Shown piece by piece: positions 8,712-16,880 of a DNA stretch of 34,190 nt (the first letter of the stretch is position 1; each line of letters opens with the position of its first letter). A program made the translations under genes and the position numbers. This DNA is from Pleurocapsales cyanobacterium LEGE 10410. Its GTDB lineage: Bacteria > Cyanobacteriota > Cyanobacteriia > Cyanobacteriales > Xenococcaceae. Location: positions 1 to 34,190 of the forward strand of contig JADEXJ010000060.1 in assembly GCA_015207195.1 (NCBI GenBank). The letters are read 5' to 3'. The notes under the pieces are model-generated. The model did not search any database. It saw only the letters and a list, made by a program, of their open reading frames with translations, and was not told the origin of the DNA.

Positions 8712-11306
8712 TTATTCCATATCGACTGGATCGACATCGATCGTCATACTCACCGATTTTGGTAAATGCGATCGCCATATATTCAAGTCGGGCAAATCAG
8801 CCTTAGCTGCTGCGGGAAACTTGAGTAAAATTTGCCAACGATAACGACGAGCAACCCGTATGATGTTAGCTGGTGCTGGACCTAATATTTCGTATGCTGA
8901 GCTTAGGTTATCGATCAGAAGATCGGCTAGTGTCTCGGCAGCCTGCGCTACTGCTTGAGGATCGATACTGCTGAGCTTGATTAAGATTAAATTACCATAG
9001 GGAGGATAGTTTAATTCTGCTCTGTGGCTTAATTCTGTAGTGCTAAAACTGTGATAGTCGTGGGCTTTTACGGCTTGAATTACTGGGTGTTCTGGAGAAT
9101 AGGTTTGAACGATCACTTTCCCTAGTAGATTGCCTCTGCCTGCTCTTCCTGCTACCTGGGTTAAAGTTTGAAAGGCTCTTTCTGCTGCTCGATAATCGCT
9201 GCGATGTAACAAACCATCGGCTGCCACAATTCCTACTAGGGTGACTCCTGCAATATCTAACCCTTTGGTTAACATCTGCGTCCCAATCAAAAGATCGGCT
9301 TCTTTATGGATAAAGCGATCGATTAACTGACGGTGTGCGCCTTTATTTCTGGTGGTGTCGCTATCAAACCGAATACATCTGAGTTCGGGAAACAGCCTGG
9401 TCAGTTCTTGAGTTACTTTCTGAGTTCCACTACCAAAAAACTTGAGATAGGGAGAACTACATTCAGGACAATTATCTGGCTGGATGCGAGTATGGTTGCA
9501 ATAATGACAGCGTAATAATTTTGCTGCCCCCTCATGAGTATAGTGATAGGAAAGAGACACATCACAGTCGGGACATTCCATGACGTAACCACAACTACGA
9601 CAGGAAACAAAAGTACTGTGTCCTCGCCTGGGAATAAATAAGATTCCCTGTTGTCCTTGCTCCTGCATCTTGGCGATCGCCTGCTGCAAAGATAAGCTAA
9701 ATATTGAGCGATTACCCCGACTCAATTCCTGACGGAGATCGACCAGTTCAACTTCAGGCAGGGGACGAGAACCGATTCTTTCGGGTAAAGATAAATAAAA
9801 TGATTGCCCTGTTGATTCTTTGATCCCTTGTAAGGACTGTTCGCTCTCAGCCCCGATCTCCTCTGCTCCCCCAACCGCTACCAAGGTTTCTAGGGAAGGG
9901 GTGGCCGAACCTAAAACCAAAGGACAATTAGCCAATTCTGCCCGCCATTGAGCGACTTGACCAGCATGATAGGTAGGTGTGGGACGGGCTTGTTTAAAAC
10001 TGGAGTCATGTTCTTCATCCAGAACAATCAAGCCTAAATTTGGCAAGGGAGCAAATATAGCCGAGCGCGTACCGATTACTACCTGGGGTTCTCCCTGTAT
10101 TGTCTGTCGCCAGGTGTCATAACGTTCGCCCGCAGAAAGTTTACTGTGGTAGACGCACACCCGACTGCCAAAACGAGCGCGAAACCGATCGGTTAGCTGG
10201 GGAGTTAAGCCAATTTCGGGTACTAAAACCAAAGCGGATTTTCCTTGTTCTAAGACAGGGGCGATCGCCTGAAGATATACCTCGGTTTTCCCCGAACCCG
10301 TTACTCCATGTAGGAGGATTTGAGCATAATCTTGTTGAGCATTAATTACTGCTAAAGCATCTGCTTGCGCTGGGCTGAGTTCTTTTGGTCGATCTTCTGC
10401 TTGAGCGACTCCCTGGGCTTTGCGTAAGATCTCTCGTTCCGAACAAATAACGTAGCCTTTGGTTGCTAGTTTTTTAATCGTCGTAGAAGTAGTACGACAC
10501 AAATCGATCAAATCTTTTAACCACAGTTCCCCCCCTCTATTGCGTAATATTTGTAGTATTTCCTGTTGTCTGGGAGTTAAATCGTCTAGAAAACTTTTAG
10601 CTACTAAGGTAACGGCGGTTTTCAATTTTGGTTTGGCTCGTTTGGGTGGCTCTAAATAGTTTTCGATCCAACCTCGTTTACTTAATTCTTTAATTCCGCG
10701 ACTTGCGCCTTTAATCTGGTTTCTTAGATAATTGACGCTATAGTCCCCATCTTTCTGGCTTTGTAATAGTCTCAAAACTCGTCCCGCAATCATGCTGCAA
10801 AAAGTTTCTGCACCAGGGGGAACATTGGGACTTAATTTAATTCTTCTTTGCGATCGCCCTAGCAAGCCAGGAGGAAGAGCCACTCGAATTACACTCATTA
10901 AGTCTGTACTGTAGTAACTAGCTAGCTTTTCTAATAATCGCCAATAACTGTCTTGAAAAAATCCTGAAGTAACTACATCTTCAATAGGACGAATTCGCTT
11001 GGGGTCTAAATCTTCTGGAGGCGCGGATAATAGCCGAATCGCAATCCCCCCAGTTACCTGCATTCCCAAAGGCACGCTGACAATATCACCAGAACGTACT
11101 ACCAAATCGGCAGGAAGGCTGTAGGTATACAACCCCTGTATTCCAGGACAGTCAACCAAAACTTCAACCCACTGCTGAGATTGTACTTCGTAATTTCCCT
11201 GAGGTTCGGCTGCGACCCAATTAGTTCGAGCAAATTCGCCAGTCGAAACATTACCACCTTCATCAGACAGATTTTTAGCAGCACTAGTTAGCATAAAATT
11301 TATCAT
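8712..11306 (-). CDS. priA: Primosomal protein N' (replication restart helicase PriA)
   Basis: PriA recognises stalled or repaired replication forks and reloads the replicative helicase. The 864-residue product has an N-terminal DNA-binding region and a superfamily 2 helicase core with Walker A GVTGSGKTE near residue 335 and a DEEH box (VLDEEHDSSF). The paired zinc-binding cysteine clusters are seen as CRSCGYVMECPDC and CHYCNHTRIQPDNCPEC. Helicase motifs GTQMLTKGLD and QVAGRAGR follow, then the C-terminal domain. Length is slightly above bacterial averages, with extra N-terminal residues; a second methionine at codon 5 is an alternative start. The gene diverges from atpA across a 213-bp gap. 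Confidence 0.96.
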   Translation of the reverse strand: MINFMLTSAAKNLSDEGGNVSTGEFARTNWVAAEPQGNYEVQSQQWVEVLVDCPGIQGLYTYSLPADLVVRSGDIVSVPLGMQVTGGIAIRLLSAPPEDLDPKRIRPIEDVVTSGFFQDSYWRLLEKLASYYSTDLMSVIRVALPPGLLGRSQRRIKLSPNVPPGAETFCSMIAGRVLRLLQSQKDGDYSVNYLRNQIKGASRGIKELSKRGWIENYLEPPKRAKPKLKTAVTLVAKSFLDDLTPRQQEILQILRNRGGELWLKDLIDLCRTTSTTIKKLATKGYVICSEREILRKAQGVAQAEDRPKELSPAQADALAVINAQQDYAQILLHGVTGSGKTEVYLQAIAPVLEQGKSALVLVPEIGLTPQLTDRFRARFGSRVCVYHSKLSAGERYDTWRQTIQGEPQVVIGTRSAIFAPLPNLGLIVLDEEHDSSFKQARPTPTYHAGQVAQWRAELANCPLVLGSATPSLETLVAVGGAEEIGAESEQSLQGIKESTGQSFYLSLPERIGSRPLPEVELVDLRQELSRGNRSIFSLSLQQAIAKMQEQGQQGILFIPRRGHSTFVSCRSCGYVMECPDCDVSLSYHYTHEGAAKLLRCHYCNHTRIQPDNCPECSSPYLKFFGSGTQKVTQELTRLFPELRCIRFDSDTTRNKGAHRQLIDRFIHKEADLLIGTQMLTKGLDIAGVTLVGIVAADGLLHRSDYRAAERAFQTLTQVAGRAGRGNLLGKVIVQTYSPEHPVIQAVKAHDYHSFSTTELSHRAELNYPPYGNLILIKLSSIDPQAVAQAAETLADLLIDNLSSAYEILGPAPANIIRVARRYRWQILLKFPAAAKADLPDLNIWRSHLPKSVSMTIDVDPVDME

Positions 11307-11519
11307 TACTCGTACAAGGATACTATCTTACATTTTCTTTAGTCATAAGAGTAATTGTGCCAAGGGTCATGTAAATATTTGATTCAATATTTGTCTTGGT
11401 GTAATTTATATAAAATGCTTGGTGTGAATTAGCTTCTTTGCTATTAGCCGATTTTCACAACATCCTCAAACTTTTAACCTATCAATATTAAAAGTGAAAT
11501 TGAATTTTAAATTAATTTT
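11307..11519. promoter_or_regulatory. Divergent priA/atpA promoter region
   Basis: This AT-rich gap must hold the promoters of both divergent genes. CTTGGTGT occurs twice in direct orientation, at 11395-11402 and 11418-11425, about two helical turns apart, with a TATATAAAA stretch between them. That could be a -10 region flanked by factor sites. No trace of the atpF-type gene expected upstream of atpA in complete N-ATPase operons is visible. Confidence 0.35.
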
Positions 11520-13043
11520 GTGGCTAGTACTAACTCCTTATCCTGGCAAAGTATTTTAAATGAATCGCTCGCTATTTCTCAGCAGGTTCTCAATAATTAT
11601 CAGCCCAAGCTACAGATTGAAGAAGTAGGAACTGTTACCTACTTGGGCGGAGGGATTGCCCGCGCCACAGGTTTGCCCAGCGTGCAGGCTGAAGAGTTAG
11701 TGAAGTTTCCAGGCGATCGCTTAGGAATGGCTTACAATCTAGACCGCGATGAAGTAGGAATTATTCTGTTAGATGACAGTGAAGACCTGGTAGCAGGCTG
11801 TGAGATCTTACGGACGGGGAGAGTTTTGGATGCGCCTGTGGGGGAAGAATTATTAGGTAGGGTGATTGATGCTAAGGGTCGCCCGTTAGATAATCTAGGG
11901 GCAATCTCGACCGTCAAACGACTACCAGTAGAACGAGAAGCCCCAGAAATCATGCAGCGCGCCCCCGTCACCGTCCCCTTACAGACGGGGATTAAAGTTA
12001 TTGATGCCTTAATTCCCATTGGCAAAGGACAAAGAGAACTAATTTTAGGCGATCGCGCTACGGGGAAAACGGCGATCGCCCTAGATACAATAATCAATCA
12101 GAAGGGAAAAGATGTAATCTGTATTTACTGTGCGATCGGACAGAGAAGTTCGGCGGTAGCCAAATTGATTGCCGAATTACGTCAAAGAGAAGCAATGGCA
12201 TACTGCATAGTTGTAGTAGCGGGAGGCGAAACCACCCCTGGCTTGCAATACATTACCCCCTACGCAGCAACAACCATGGCGGAGTATTTTATGGCACAGG
12301 GAAAAGACGTGCTGGTAGTTTATGATGATTTGATTCAACACGCCAGAGCCTATCGAGAATTATCTCTATTATTGCGTCGTCCCCCAGGGAGAGAGGCGTT
12401 TCCTGGAGATATCTTTTATATTCATTCTCGATTATTAGAACGAGCTACCCATTTACGACCCGAATATGGCGGGGGATCGTTAACCGCTTTACCCATAGTC
12501 GAAACCGAGGCGCAGAACATCTCTGCATATATCCCGACTAACCTAGTTTCGATTACCGACGGTCAAATTTACCTGACTCCTAACCTATTCTACAAAGGCA
12601 TCTTACCTGCTGTTGACGTAGGCAAGTCTGTCTCTCGCGTGGGAGGAAAAACTCAGTTACCCGCCTATCGTGCCGTAGCAGGAGACTTACGTTTATCCTA
12701 TTCTCAGTTTGAAGAATTAGAGGCATTTTCCCGCTTTGGAACGCAGTTGGACGAGGCAACCCAAAAAAGCATCGAACGGGGTCAAAGAGTGCGAGAAGTC
12801 TTAAAACAAACTCAATTTCAACCCATTCCCGTTGCCGAACAAGTTGCGGTTTTGCTGGCTGTTGTTCAAGGAGTTTTTGATTCCGTGGCGATAGATCGGG
12901 TCAGTTTAATTGAAAAAACTTTACGCCAAGCCGTTAAAGAACAATTACCAGATCTCTGCCACAGAGTAGAATTAGGTAAGAAATTGAGTCCAAGCGATCG
13001 CGCTTCCCTATTAAATCTTGCCCAAGAGATAGTAAACAATTAG
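11520..13043 (+). CDS. atpA: Alternate (N-type) F1-ATPase alpha subunit
   Basis: This encodes a 507-residue alpha subunit of the F1 catalytic head. The nucleotide site is visible as GDRATGKT at residues 177-184. [16 protein letters not shown] lies near residue 290, and the SVSRVGGK segment near residue 371 contains the conserved alpha arginine. The N-terminus ([12 protein letters not shown]) differs from the usual cyanobacterial photosynthetic alpha subunit. It fits the alternate F1F0 or N-ATPase family, whose known members often pump sodium. The start is GTG at 11520. Only a gamma gene follows; beta, epsilon and all F0 subunits are absent from the window. Known N-ATPase operons end in ...F-A-G, so this resembles a detached operon end. 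Family assignment is from recognition, not a search. Confidence 0.88.
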   Translation: MASTNSLSWQSILNESLAISQQVLNNYQPKLQIEEVGTVTYLGGGIARATGLPSVQAEELVKFPGDRLGMAYNLDRDEVGIILLDDSEDLVAGCEILRTGRVLDAPVGEELLGRVIDAKGRPLDNLGAISTVKRLPVEREAPEIMQRAPVTVPLQTGIKVIDALIPIGKGQRELILGDRATGKTAIALDTIINQKGKDVICIYCAIGQRSSAVAKLIAELRQREAMAYCIVVVAGGETTPGLQYITPYAATTMAEYFMAQGKDVLVVYDDLIQHARAYRELSLLLRRPPGREAFPGDIFYIHSRLLERATHLRPEYGGGSLTALPIVETEAQNISAYIPTNLVSITDGQIYLTPNLFYKGILPAVDVGKSVSRVGGKTQLPAYRAVAGDLRLSYSQFEELEAFSRFGTQLDEATQKSIERGQRVREVLKQTQFQPIPVAEQVAVLLAVVQGVFDSVAIDRVSLIEKTLRQAVKEQLPDLCHRVELGKKLSPSDRASLLNLAQEIVNN

Positions 13044-13050
13044 TTCGGAG

Positions 13051-13125
13051 TCCTAAAGGATATATGTTTACGGTATCCCGTAGGGACCGCTTCGCACTTG
13101 TCCTCGAATGGGGATATTCGGAGTT
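13051..13125. repeat. Dispersed CCTAAAGG-family repeat
   Basis: Starting just after atpA, TCCTAAAGGATATATG and the adjoining TTTACGGTATCCC block match the element at 18107-18172 almost exactly. The following complement of CCATTCGAGGACAAG matches the pieces at 2110 and 24735. It sits inside what should be a tight atpA-atpG junction. Confidence 0.75.
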
Positions 13126-13140
13126 CGGAGTTGATAACAC

Positions 13141-13224
13141 TTCCTACTTCCTACTTGCTACTTGCTACTTCCTACTTCCTACTCCCTACTCCCTACTCCC
13201 TACTTCCTACTTCCTACTCCCTAC
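13141..13224. repeat. Twelve-copy heptamer tandem repeat
   Basis: Twelve consecutive 7-base units, TTCCTAC, TTGCTAC or TCCCTAC, run up to 7 bases before the atpG start codon. This is a short tandemly repeated repetitive (STRR) sequence of the kind known from cyanobacteria. It replaces the position where an atpG ribosome binding site would be expected. Confidence 0.95.
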
Positions 13225-13231
13225 TTCAAAA

Positions 13232-14113
13232 ATGCCAACCGTAGAAGAACTCAAGCACAAAATAGCTACAGCAGACGATCTCAAGTCTGTAGTTAAAACT
13301 ATGAAGGCGTTGGCAGCCGTAAGTATCCATCAGTATGAACAGGCAGTAGAATCATTGATTGAATACGATCGCACCCTAGAAATGGGATGGCAAATTTTGC
13401 TGCAAAAACACCCTCAAGAGCTACTTAGAGAGTCAATCCATCCTCCTGAAAATATTGGCATAGTCGTTTTTGGTTCTGATTGGGGTATGTGCGGTCAATT
13501 TAACGAAAGAATCGCCGAATATACTCAAAAATATCTTAAAGCTCTATCAATTCAAGATGGCAATGTGGCGATCGTCAATGTCGGGGGAAAAATAGGCGAT
13601 CGCTTGAAGGCAACGGGATATGATTGTGAAGCTAGTTTCAACTTACCTAGTTCGGTGGCAGGAATCGCTGGGATTATTCAAGAACTAGTTTTGACTTTGG
13701 AAACCTGGCGTAAGCAACAGCGTGTCGAGCAAATTGTGATCATCTATAACCGCATCATTTCAGGGACTGTTTATCGTCCCACCAGAGTACAGATCTTTCC
13801 TTTGAATTTAAAATGGTTGCAAGAGCTAAAACATCGTCAATGGAATTCTTCCAGTCTTCCTACCTTTACTATGGAAGAAGATAAGCTAGCAGCAGCCTTA
13901 TTTCGACAATACTTTTTTGTCTCTTTATATCGCGCCTGTGCCGAATCGCTCAAAAGCGAAAATACCAGTCGGTTAGCTGCGATGCAGATGGCGGAAAAAA
14001 ATATTAGTGAACGCCTTGGCGAACTTAATCTGGAGTTTAATCAGCAGCGACAAACTTCCATTACTGAAGAATTACTGGATATTATTGCAGGCTTCGAGGC
14101 ACTGAATGGTTAG
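13232..14113 (+). CDS. atpG: Alternate (N-type) F1-ATPase gamma subunit
   Basis: The gamma subunit is the central rotor shaft of F1. From ATG 13232 the product has 293 residues. It has the conserved N-terminal helix (TVEELKHKIATADDLKSVVKTMKALA), given here in outline: a helix with the K-x3-A...VxKTMKALA pattern. The middle contains FGSDWGMCGQFN. The C-terminal helix ends in the NQQRQTSITEELLDIIAG pattern. The open frame extends upstream to 13064, but that part only translates dispersed and heptamer repeats, so the internal ATG is the natural start. No Shine-Dalgarno sequence precedes it. It is 188 bp downstream of atpA, a much wider gap than usual, filled with repeats; repeat length may affect translation or coupling. 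Confidence 0.87.
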   Translation: MPTVEELKHKIATADDLKSVVKTMKALAAVSIHQYEQAVESLIEYDRTLEMGWQILLQKHPQELLRESIHPPENIGIVVFGSDWGMCGQFNERIAEYTQKYLKALSIQDGNVAIVNVGGKIGDRLKATGYDCEASFNLPSSVAGIAGIIQELVLTLETWRKQQRVEQIVIIYNRIISGTVYRPTRVQIFPLNLKWLQELKHRQWNSSSLPTFTMEEDKLAAALFRQYFFVSLYRACAESLKSENTSRLAAMQMAEKNISERLGELNLEFNQQRQTSITEELLDIIAGFEALNG

Positions 14114-14270
14114 GTTCAAAACCTAATGCTATGATGCTAAATCAGTAAACGAGACTATAAAACACAAATTGCTCACAAGATCCTCAATTAATTTGAGTAA
14201 GTTAGATATACAGTCGGTAAGTTAGAGAATTTCTGATCTTTTCGGTTTTTATATTACCAGGAGTAAAATA

Positions 14271-15020
14271 ATGCTCTTATCTATTAAACGTCCTCCTCCC
14301 ATTGAGGATGGGGAGAGGGACGATACTGCCAATCGACTTTTGAAGTTGCTGCCCAAATCCGAACTGCATCATCTACTAGACAATTCAGAGCGGATTGTTG
14401 TCCCTGCCAAAACAATTTTTTACCAGCCTAACCAAGCAATAGAAAAAGTATATTTTCCTCTTCAAGGTGTGGTTTCTTTGATGAATATTGGTGAAGAGGG
14501 TTTGACAGCCGAAGTCGCTATGGTAAGCGAGGAAGGTGCAATTGGAGTTGCTGCATTGCTAGGAAACAATTTTTCTTCCCATTTAGCGATCGCCCAAACT
14601 GACTATATTGCCCTAAGTTTCCCTACCTATTTTTTAAGAAAAGAACTAAATCGTAGCAGAGAATTACACCGAATACTATTGCTTTATTCTCAAGCTCTAT
14701 TTTTCCAAGTTTCCCAAAATGTATTTTGTAGCTGTCACCATACCTTAGAACAACGACTAGCTAGATGGTTATTAGCCTACAGAGATCGTTTGCAAACCAG
14801 CGGACTGTTACTAACTCAAGAAACTCTGGCAGATTTGTTGGGGGTGAGGCGTTCGAGTTTGTCTGTGGTGGCAACAGATCTGCGTCAAAGAAACTTAATT
14901 TATTATAATCGCGGTAAAATTACAATTTCCAATTATCAAGAATTGAGACAGATTGCCTGTAAATGCGATCGCCTGATCTTAGACGAATATTCTCACTTAC
15001 TCAATTGGGGTCGTGCATAG
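14271..15020 (+). CDS. Crp/Fnr-family transcription regulator
   Basis: This 249-residue protein has an N-terminal cyclic-nucleotide-binding-like beta-barrel (about residues 20-125, with PLQGVVSLMNIG and EGAIGVAALLG). A dimerisation helix follows (FFQVSQNVFCSCHHTLEQRLARWLL region), then a C-terminal winged helix-turn-helix at about 165-230, LTQETLADLLGVRRSSLSVV. The barrel lacks a clear cAMP-binding RxS arrangement, so the ligand is unknown. Cysteines in the CSCHH stretch and in CKCD near the C-terminus are notable but do not form the Fnr cluster pattern. An AGGAG-like site precedes the ATG. A perfect palindrome with Crp-site spacing lies 43 bp after the stop, and is a candidate target. Confidence 0.9.
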   Translation: MLLSIKRPPPIEDGERDDTANRLLKLLPKSELHHLLDNSERIVVPAKTIFYQPNQAIEKVYFPLQGVVSLMNIGEEGLTAEVAMVSEEGAIGVAALLGNNFSSHLAIAQTDYIALSFPTYFLRKELNRSRELHRILLLYSQALFFQVSQNVFCSCHHTLEQRLARWLLAYRDRLQTSGLLLTQETLADLLGVRRSSLSVVATDLRQRNLIYYNRGKITISNYQELRQIACKCDRLILDEYSHLLNWGRA

Positions 15021-15062
15021 CTTCAATTTTTCCGATCGCCCGCTCAAAAAAATAGGAATCTG

Positions 15063-15078
15063 TGTCGGAATTCCGACA
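15063..15078. promoter_or_regulatory. Perfect 16-bp palindrome, candidate Crp/Fnr-type operator
   Basis: TGTCGGAATTCCGACA is perfectly self-complementary. Its TGTCG-N6-CGACA layout has the same 5-6-5 geometry as the classic TGTGA-N6-TCACA site. It lies between the regulator gene and the DUF1816 gene, 156 bp before the latter's start. Operator function is inferred. Confidence 0.55.
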
Positions 15079-15234
15079 GACAATCTTGATAGTTATATGC
15101 AAATGTATATCTGAGCATTTGAATCATCACTCTTCGGGCTTGAGCCAAGAGTCAGGAGTTACATAGAATAATACCCCATGCTTTCTGAAAAGTGTGCGGG
15201 GGATTTGAGCATTTCAAAACTAGCAAGAAGCAAT

Positions 15235-15495
15235 ATGAGCTACTACAACTCTTTTTCGACTGCCTGTCCGCCTTATAACCGAGACAACAAGTCAAAGCGA
15301 CAATTTCCCTGGTGGGTAAAAATTGCAACTGCCAAACCTCAATGCGTGTATTATTTTGGTCCATTCGACAATCAATCAAAAGCCGTCAAATCTCAGTCTG
15401 GATATTTAGAAGATCTCAGCCAAGAACAGGCAAAGGTTGTCAGTATCGAGATCAAACAAGAACAACCCAAGTTATTAACAATTCCCCCAGAATAG
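15235..15495 (+). CDS. DUF1816 protein
   Basis: A small cyanobacterial protein of 86 residues. The core PWWVKIATAKPQCVYYFGPF, followed by AGY/SGYLEDL-type and VSIEIKQEQPKLLTI elements, matches the DUF1816 family as I know it. The function of the family is not established; it recalls small phycobilisome-linker-like proteins, but that is speculation. ATG 15235 is preferred because AGAAG sits five bases upstream; an ATG at 15178 would add 19 residues unlike the family. The stop codon TAG is the last three bases of the left copy of the 9-bp duplication flanking the adjacent MITE-like element, so the insertion struck exactly at the gene end. Confidence 0.85.
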   Translation: MSYYNSFSTACPPYNRDNKSKRQFPWWVKIATAKPQCVYYFGPFDNQSKAVKSQSGYLEDLSQEQAKVVSIEIKQEQPKLLTIPPE

Positions 15496-15697
15496 CAGGG
15501 CTATTTCATGCTAAATGTAATCCACCAAGAAACGAAATTGGCGATCGACCCTGGCGTAGGGGAGCCATCGCATACGGCGACGTATTTCCTCGCCTAAGGA
15601 ACGTGCGAGCTTGGCTAAAATATGAAGTCCGTTTAAACGGACTTATGGTATCAGACAGAAAATTTATTCTCTGGCTAGTAAGAATGAAATAGCCCTA
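15496..15697. mobile_element. MITE-like element with 9-bp target duplication
   Basis: The 202-bp element has terminal inverted repeats AGGGCTATTTCAT (15497-15509) and ATGAAATAGCCCT (15684-15696), perfect over 13 bp. CCAGAATAG is directly repeated on both sides, at 15487-15495 and 15698-15706. Inside are a HIP1-like block and the 20-bp palindrome AAGTCCGTTTAAACGGACTT at 15625-15644. It encodes no transposase, so it would be moved in trans. The terminal CAGGGC and a duplication of this length recall ISAs1-type elements, but the family is uncertain. Confidence 0.8.
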
Positions 15698-15704
15698 CCA
15701 GAAT

Positions 15705-15778
15705 AGTTCTTAAAGCAGTTCTCTAATTAAGCGTTAAATTTTAGAACTTTTTTCTCAACGATGCTAAATTTTAGAACT
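15705..15778. promoter_or_regulatory. Repeated AGTTCT/AGAACT motifs before the response regulator
   Basis: A 16-base unit G(T/C)TAAATTTTAGAACT occurs at 15733-15748 and again at 15763-15778, exactly 30 bp apart. AGTTCT, the complement of its end, occurs at 15705 and 15717. The cluster ends 12 bases before the start codon, so it overlaps the likely promoter or leader and may bind a regulator. Confidence 0.5.
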
Positions 15779-15790
15779 AATTCTTAAATA

Positions 15791-16237
15791 ATGAATAAAA
15801 GAAGTATTCTAGTCATTGAAGACGATACGGGAATTCAGGCTGTAACCAAATTTAGTTTGGAGATGGACAATCACTGGCAGGTTGTGACTGCTAATAATGG
15901 AACAGAAGGTGTTTTCCAAGCTTCAAACATGAATCCAGACGTAATTCTTCTGGATTTAGTTTTGCCAGATATTAGTGGCAGGGAACTGCTCAGAAAATTA
16001 CAAACAGAGCGAACCACTAGCAACATTCCCATCGTATTATTTACAGCCAAATCAATTGAAGGAGAAGTATTGAGAATCAAAAGTAGTAACGTAATCGGTT
16101 TGATTAGCAAACCATTTGATTGTCTTACCCTATCCTCACAAATCTTAGACTTTCTTGCTCATCGAGAACAGTTCGCAGACAACACGATCAATGAGCTTGT
16201 ATCAGGTTCGGATGAACAGTTGAAACTAAGGGATTAA
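15791..16237 (+). CDS. Single-domain response regulator
   Basis: This 148-residue protein is a receiver domain with no output domain. The acidic pocket is D11/D12, the phospho-acceptor is D55 in VILLDLVLPD, the switch threonine is T85 (VLFTAK) and the conserved lysine is K107 in the SKPF motif. It should be phosphorylated by a histidine kinase and act by protein contact, or serve in a phosphorelay. No kinase gene is in the window. The last 25 residues are polar and probably disordered. Direct repeats lie immediately upstream. A heptamer repeat begins directly after the stop codon. Confidence 0.93.
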   Translation: MNKRSILVIEDDTGIQAVTKFSLEMDNHWQVVTANNGTEGVFQASNMNPDVILLDLVLPDISGRELLRKLQTERTTSNIPIVLFTAKSIEGEVLRIKSSNVIGLISKPFDCLTLSSQILDFLAHREQFADNTINELVSGSDEQLKLRD

Positions 16238-16272
16238 GTAGCGAGTAGCGAGTAGCGAGTAGTAAGTAGGTT
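16238..16272. repeat. Five-copy heptamer tandem repeat
   Basis: Three GTAGCGA units followed by GTAGTAA and GTAGGTT start on the base after the response-regulator stop. The complement, TCGCTAC, resembles the TTCCTAC units before atpG. Confidence 0.9.
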
Positions 16273-16880
16273 CTGCCATTTAACTTGCTTCTTTTCCGAT
16301 TCAACAACTATAGTTTTCTGTGTAGACGAGGTTTATCTGTTTACTTCTGTTTACTATTAGTTTATTCCTCAACATTGATTAGTTGACATAACTTAAATTA
16401 TCACTTCACTATAAAAAATACTCTAAGGTAAAGAAAGTTACATTTTTTCTATAAGTTTTATGACATAATTCTTACCTGGTTCTGGTATAAAGATTGTCAT
16501 TATCTGTTTGATATTTTGCTAGTGAACTCGTTTAAATGAGTTCTGTGAGATCCTCACCTATAGGCTTTCGACAGAATTACAGGCTTTCTACATATCTTAC
16601 TTTAGCCAAGAATAATATTAAGAAAAGGTGTGTTTTCACGGTAAATATATAGAAACATGAGACTTTTATAATTAAGCTATCGACTTAAATAAATAAAAAG
16701 ATCGAGCTTTGAAATAATTTTGTATTGCCGATAATTTTCCTCAAATCTTTTTGCTAAAACTTCAGGCTTACTAATAAACATAAGCAAACTAAATATAAAC
16801 TTGTTGCATTAGTCAAAACCGATTATAAATTATTCCTCAAATATCAGAATATTTTTTGAAATAAATTAGGAACCAAGCCA
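16273..16880. promoter_or_regulatory. Long AT-rich upstream region of the sigma-factor gene
   Basis: About 600 bp without a gene precede the sigma factor. It holds the possible NtcA-type promoter at 16428-16469 and a near-palindrome, GAACTCGTTTAAATGAGTTC, at 16524-16543. An AT-rich leader follows. If the promoter at 16428-16469 is used, the transcript has a roughly 400-base 5' leader. I recognise no known riboswitch. Confidence 0.5.
16428..16469 (+). promoter_or_regulatory. Possible NtcA-activated promoter
   Basis: GTA-N8-TAC at 16428-16441 is followed, after exactly 22 bases, by CATAAT at 16464-16469. This matches the layout of cyanobacterial NtcA-dependent class II promoters. GTA-N8-TAC alone is expected several times by chance in 34 kb; only the spacing and the sigma gene downstream give it weight. 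Confidence 0.4.

Noticed and set aside
13141-13224. Possible CRISPR array
   Set aside because: The repeats are contiguous 7-base units without spacers, and no cas genes are present.
13064-13231. N-terminal extension of the ATPase gamma subunit
   Set aside because: It encodes only dispersed and heptamer repeats; the family start is at 13232.
15312-15692. 126-codon frame overlapping the DUF1816 gene and the MITE-like element
   Set aside because: It is in another frame of a recognised gene and continues through a non-coding mobile element.
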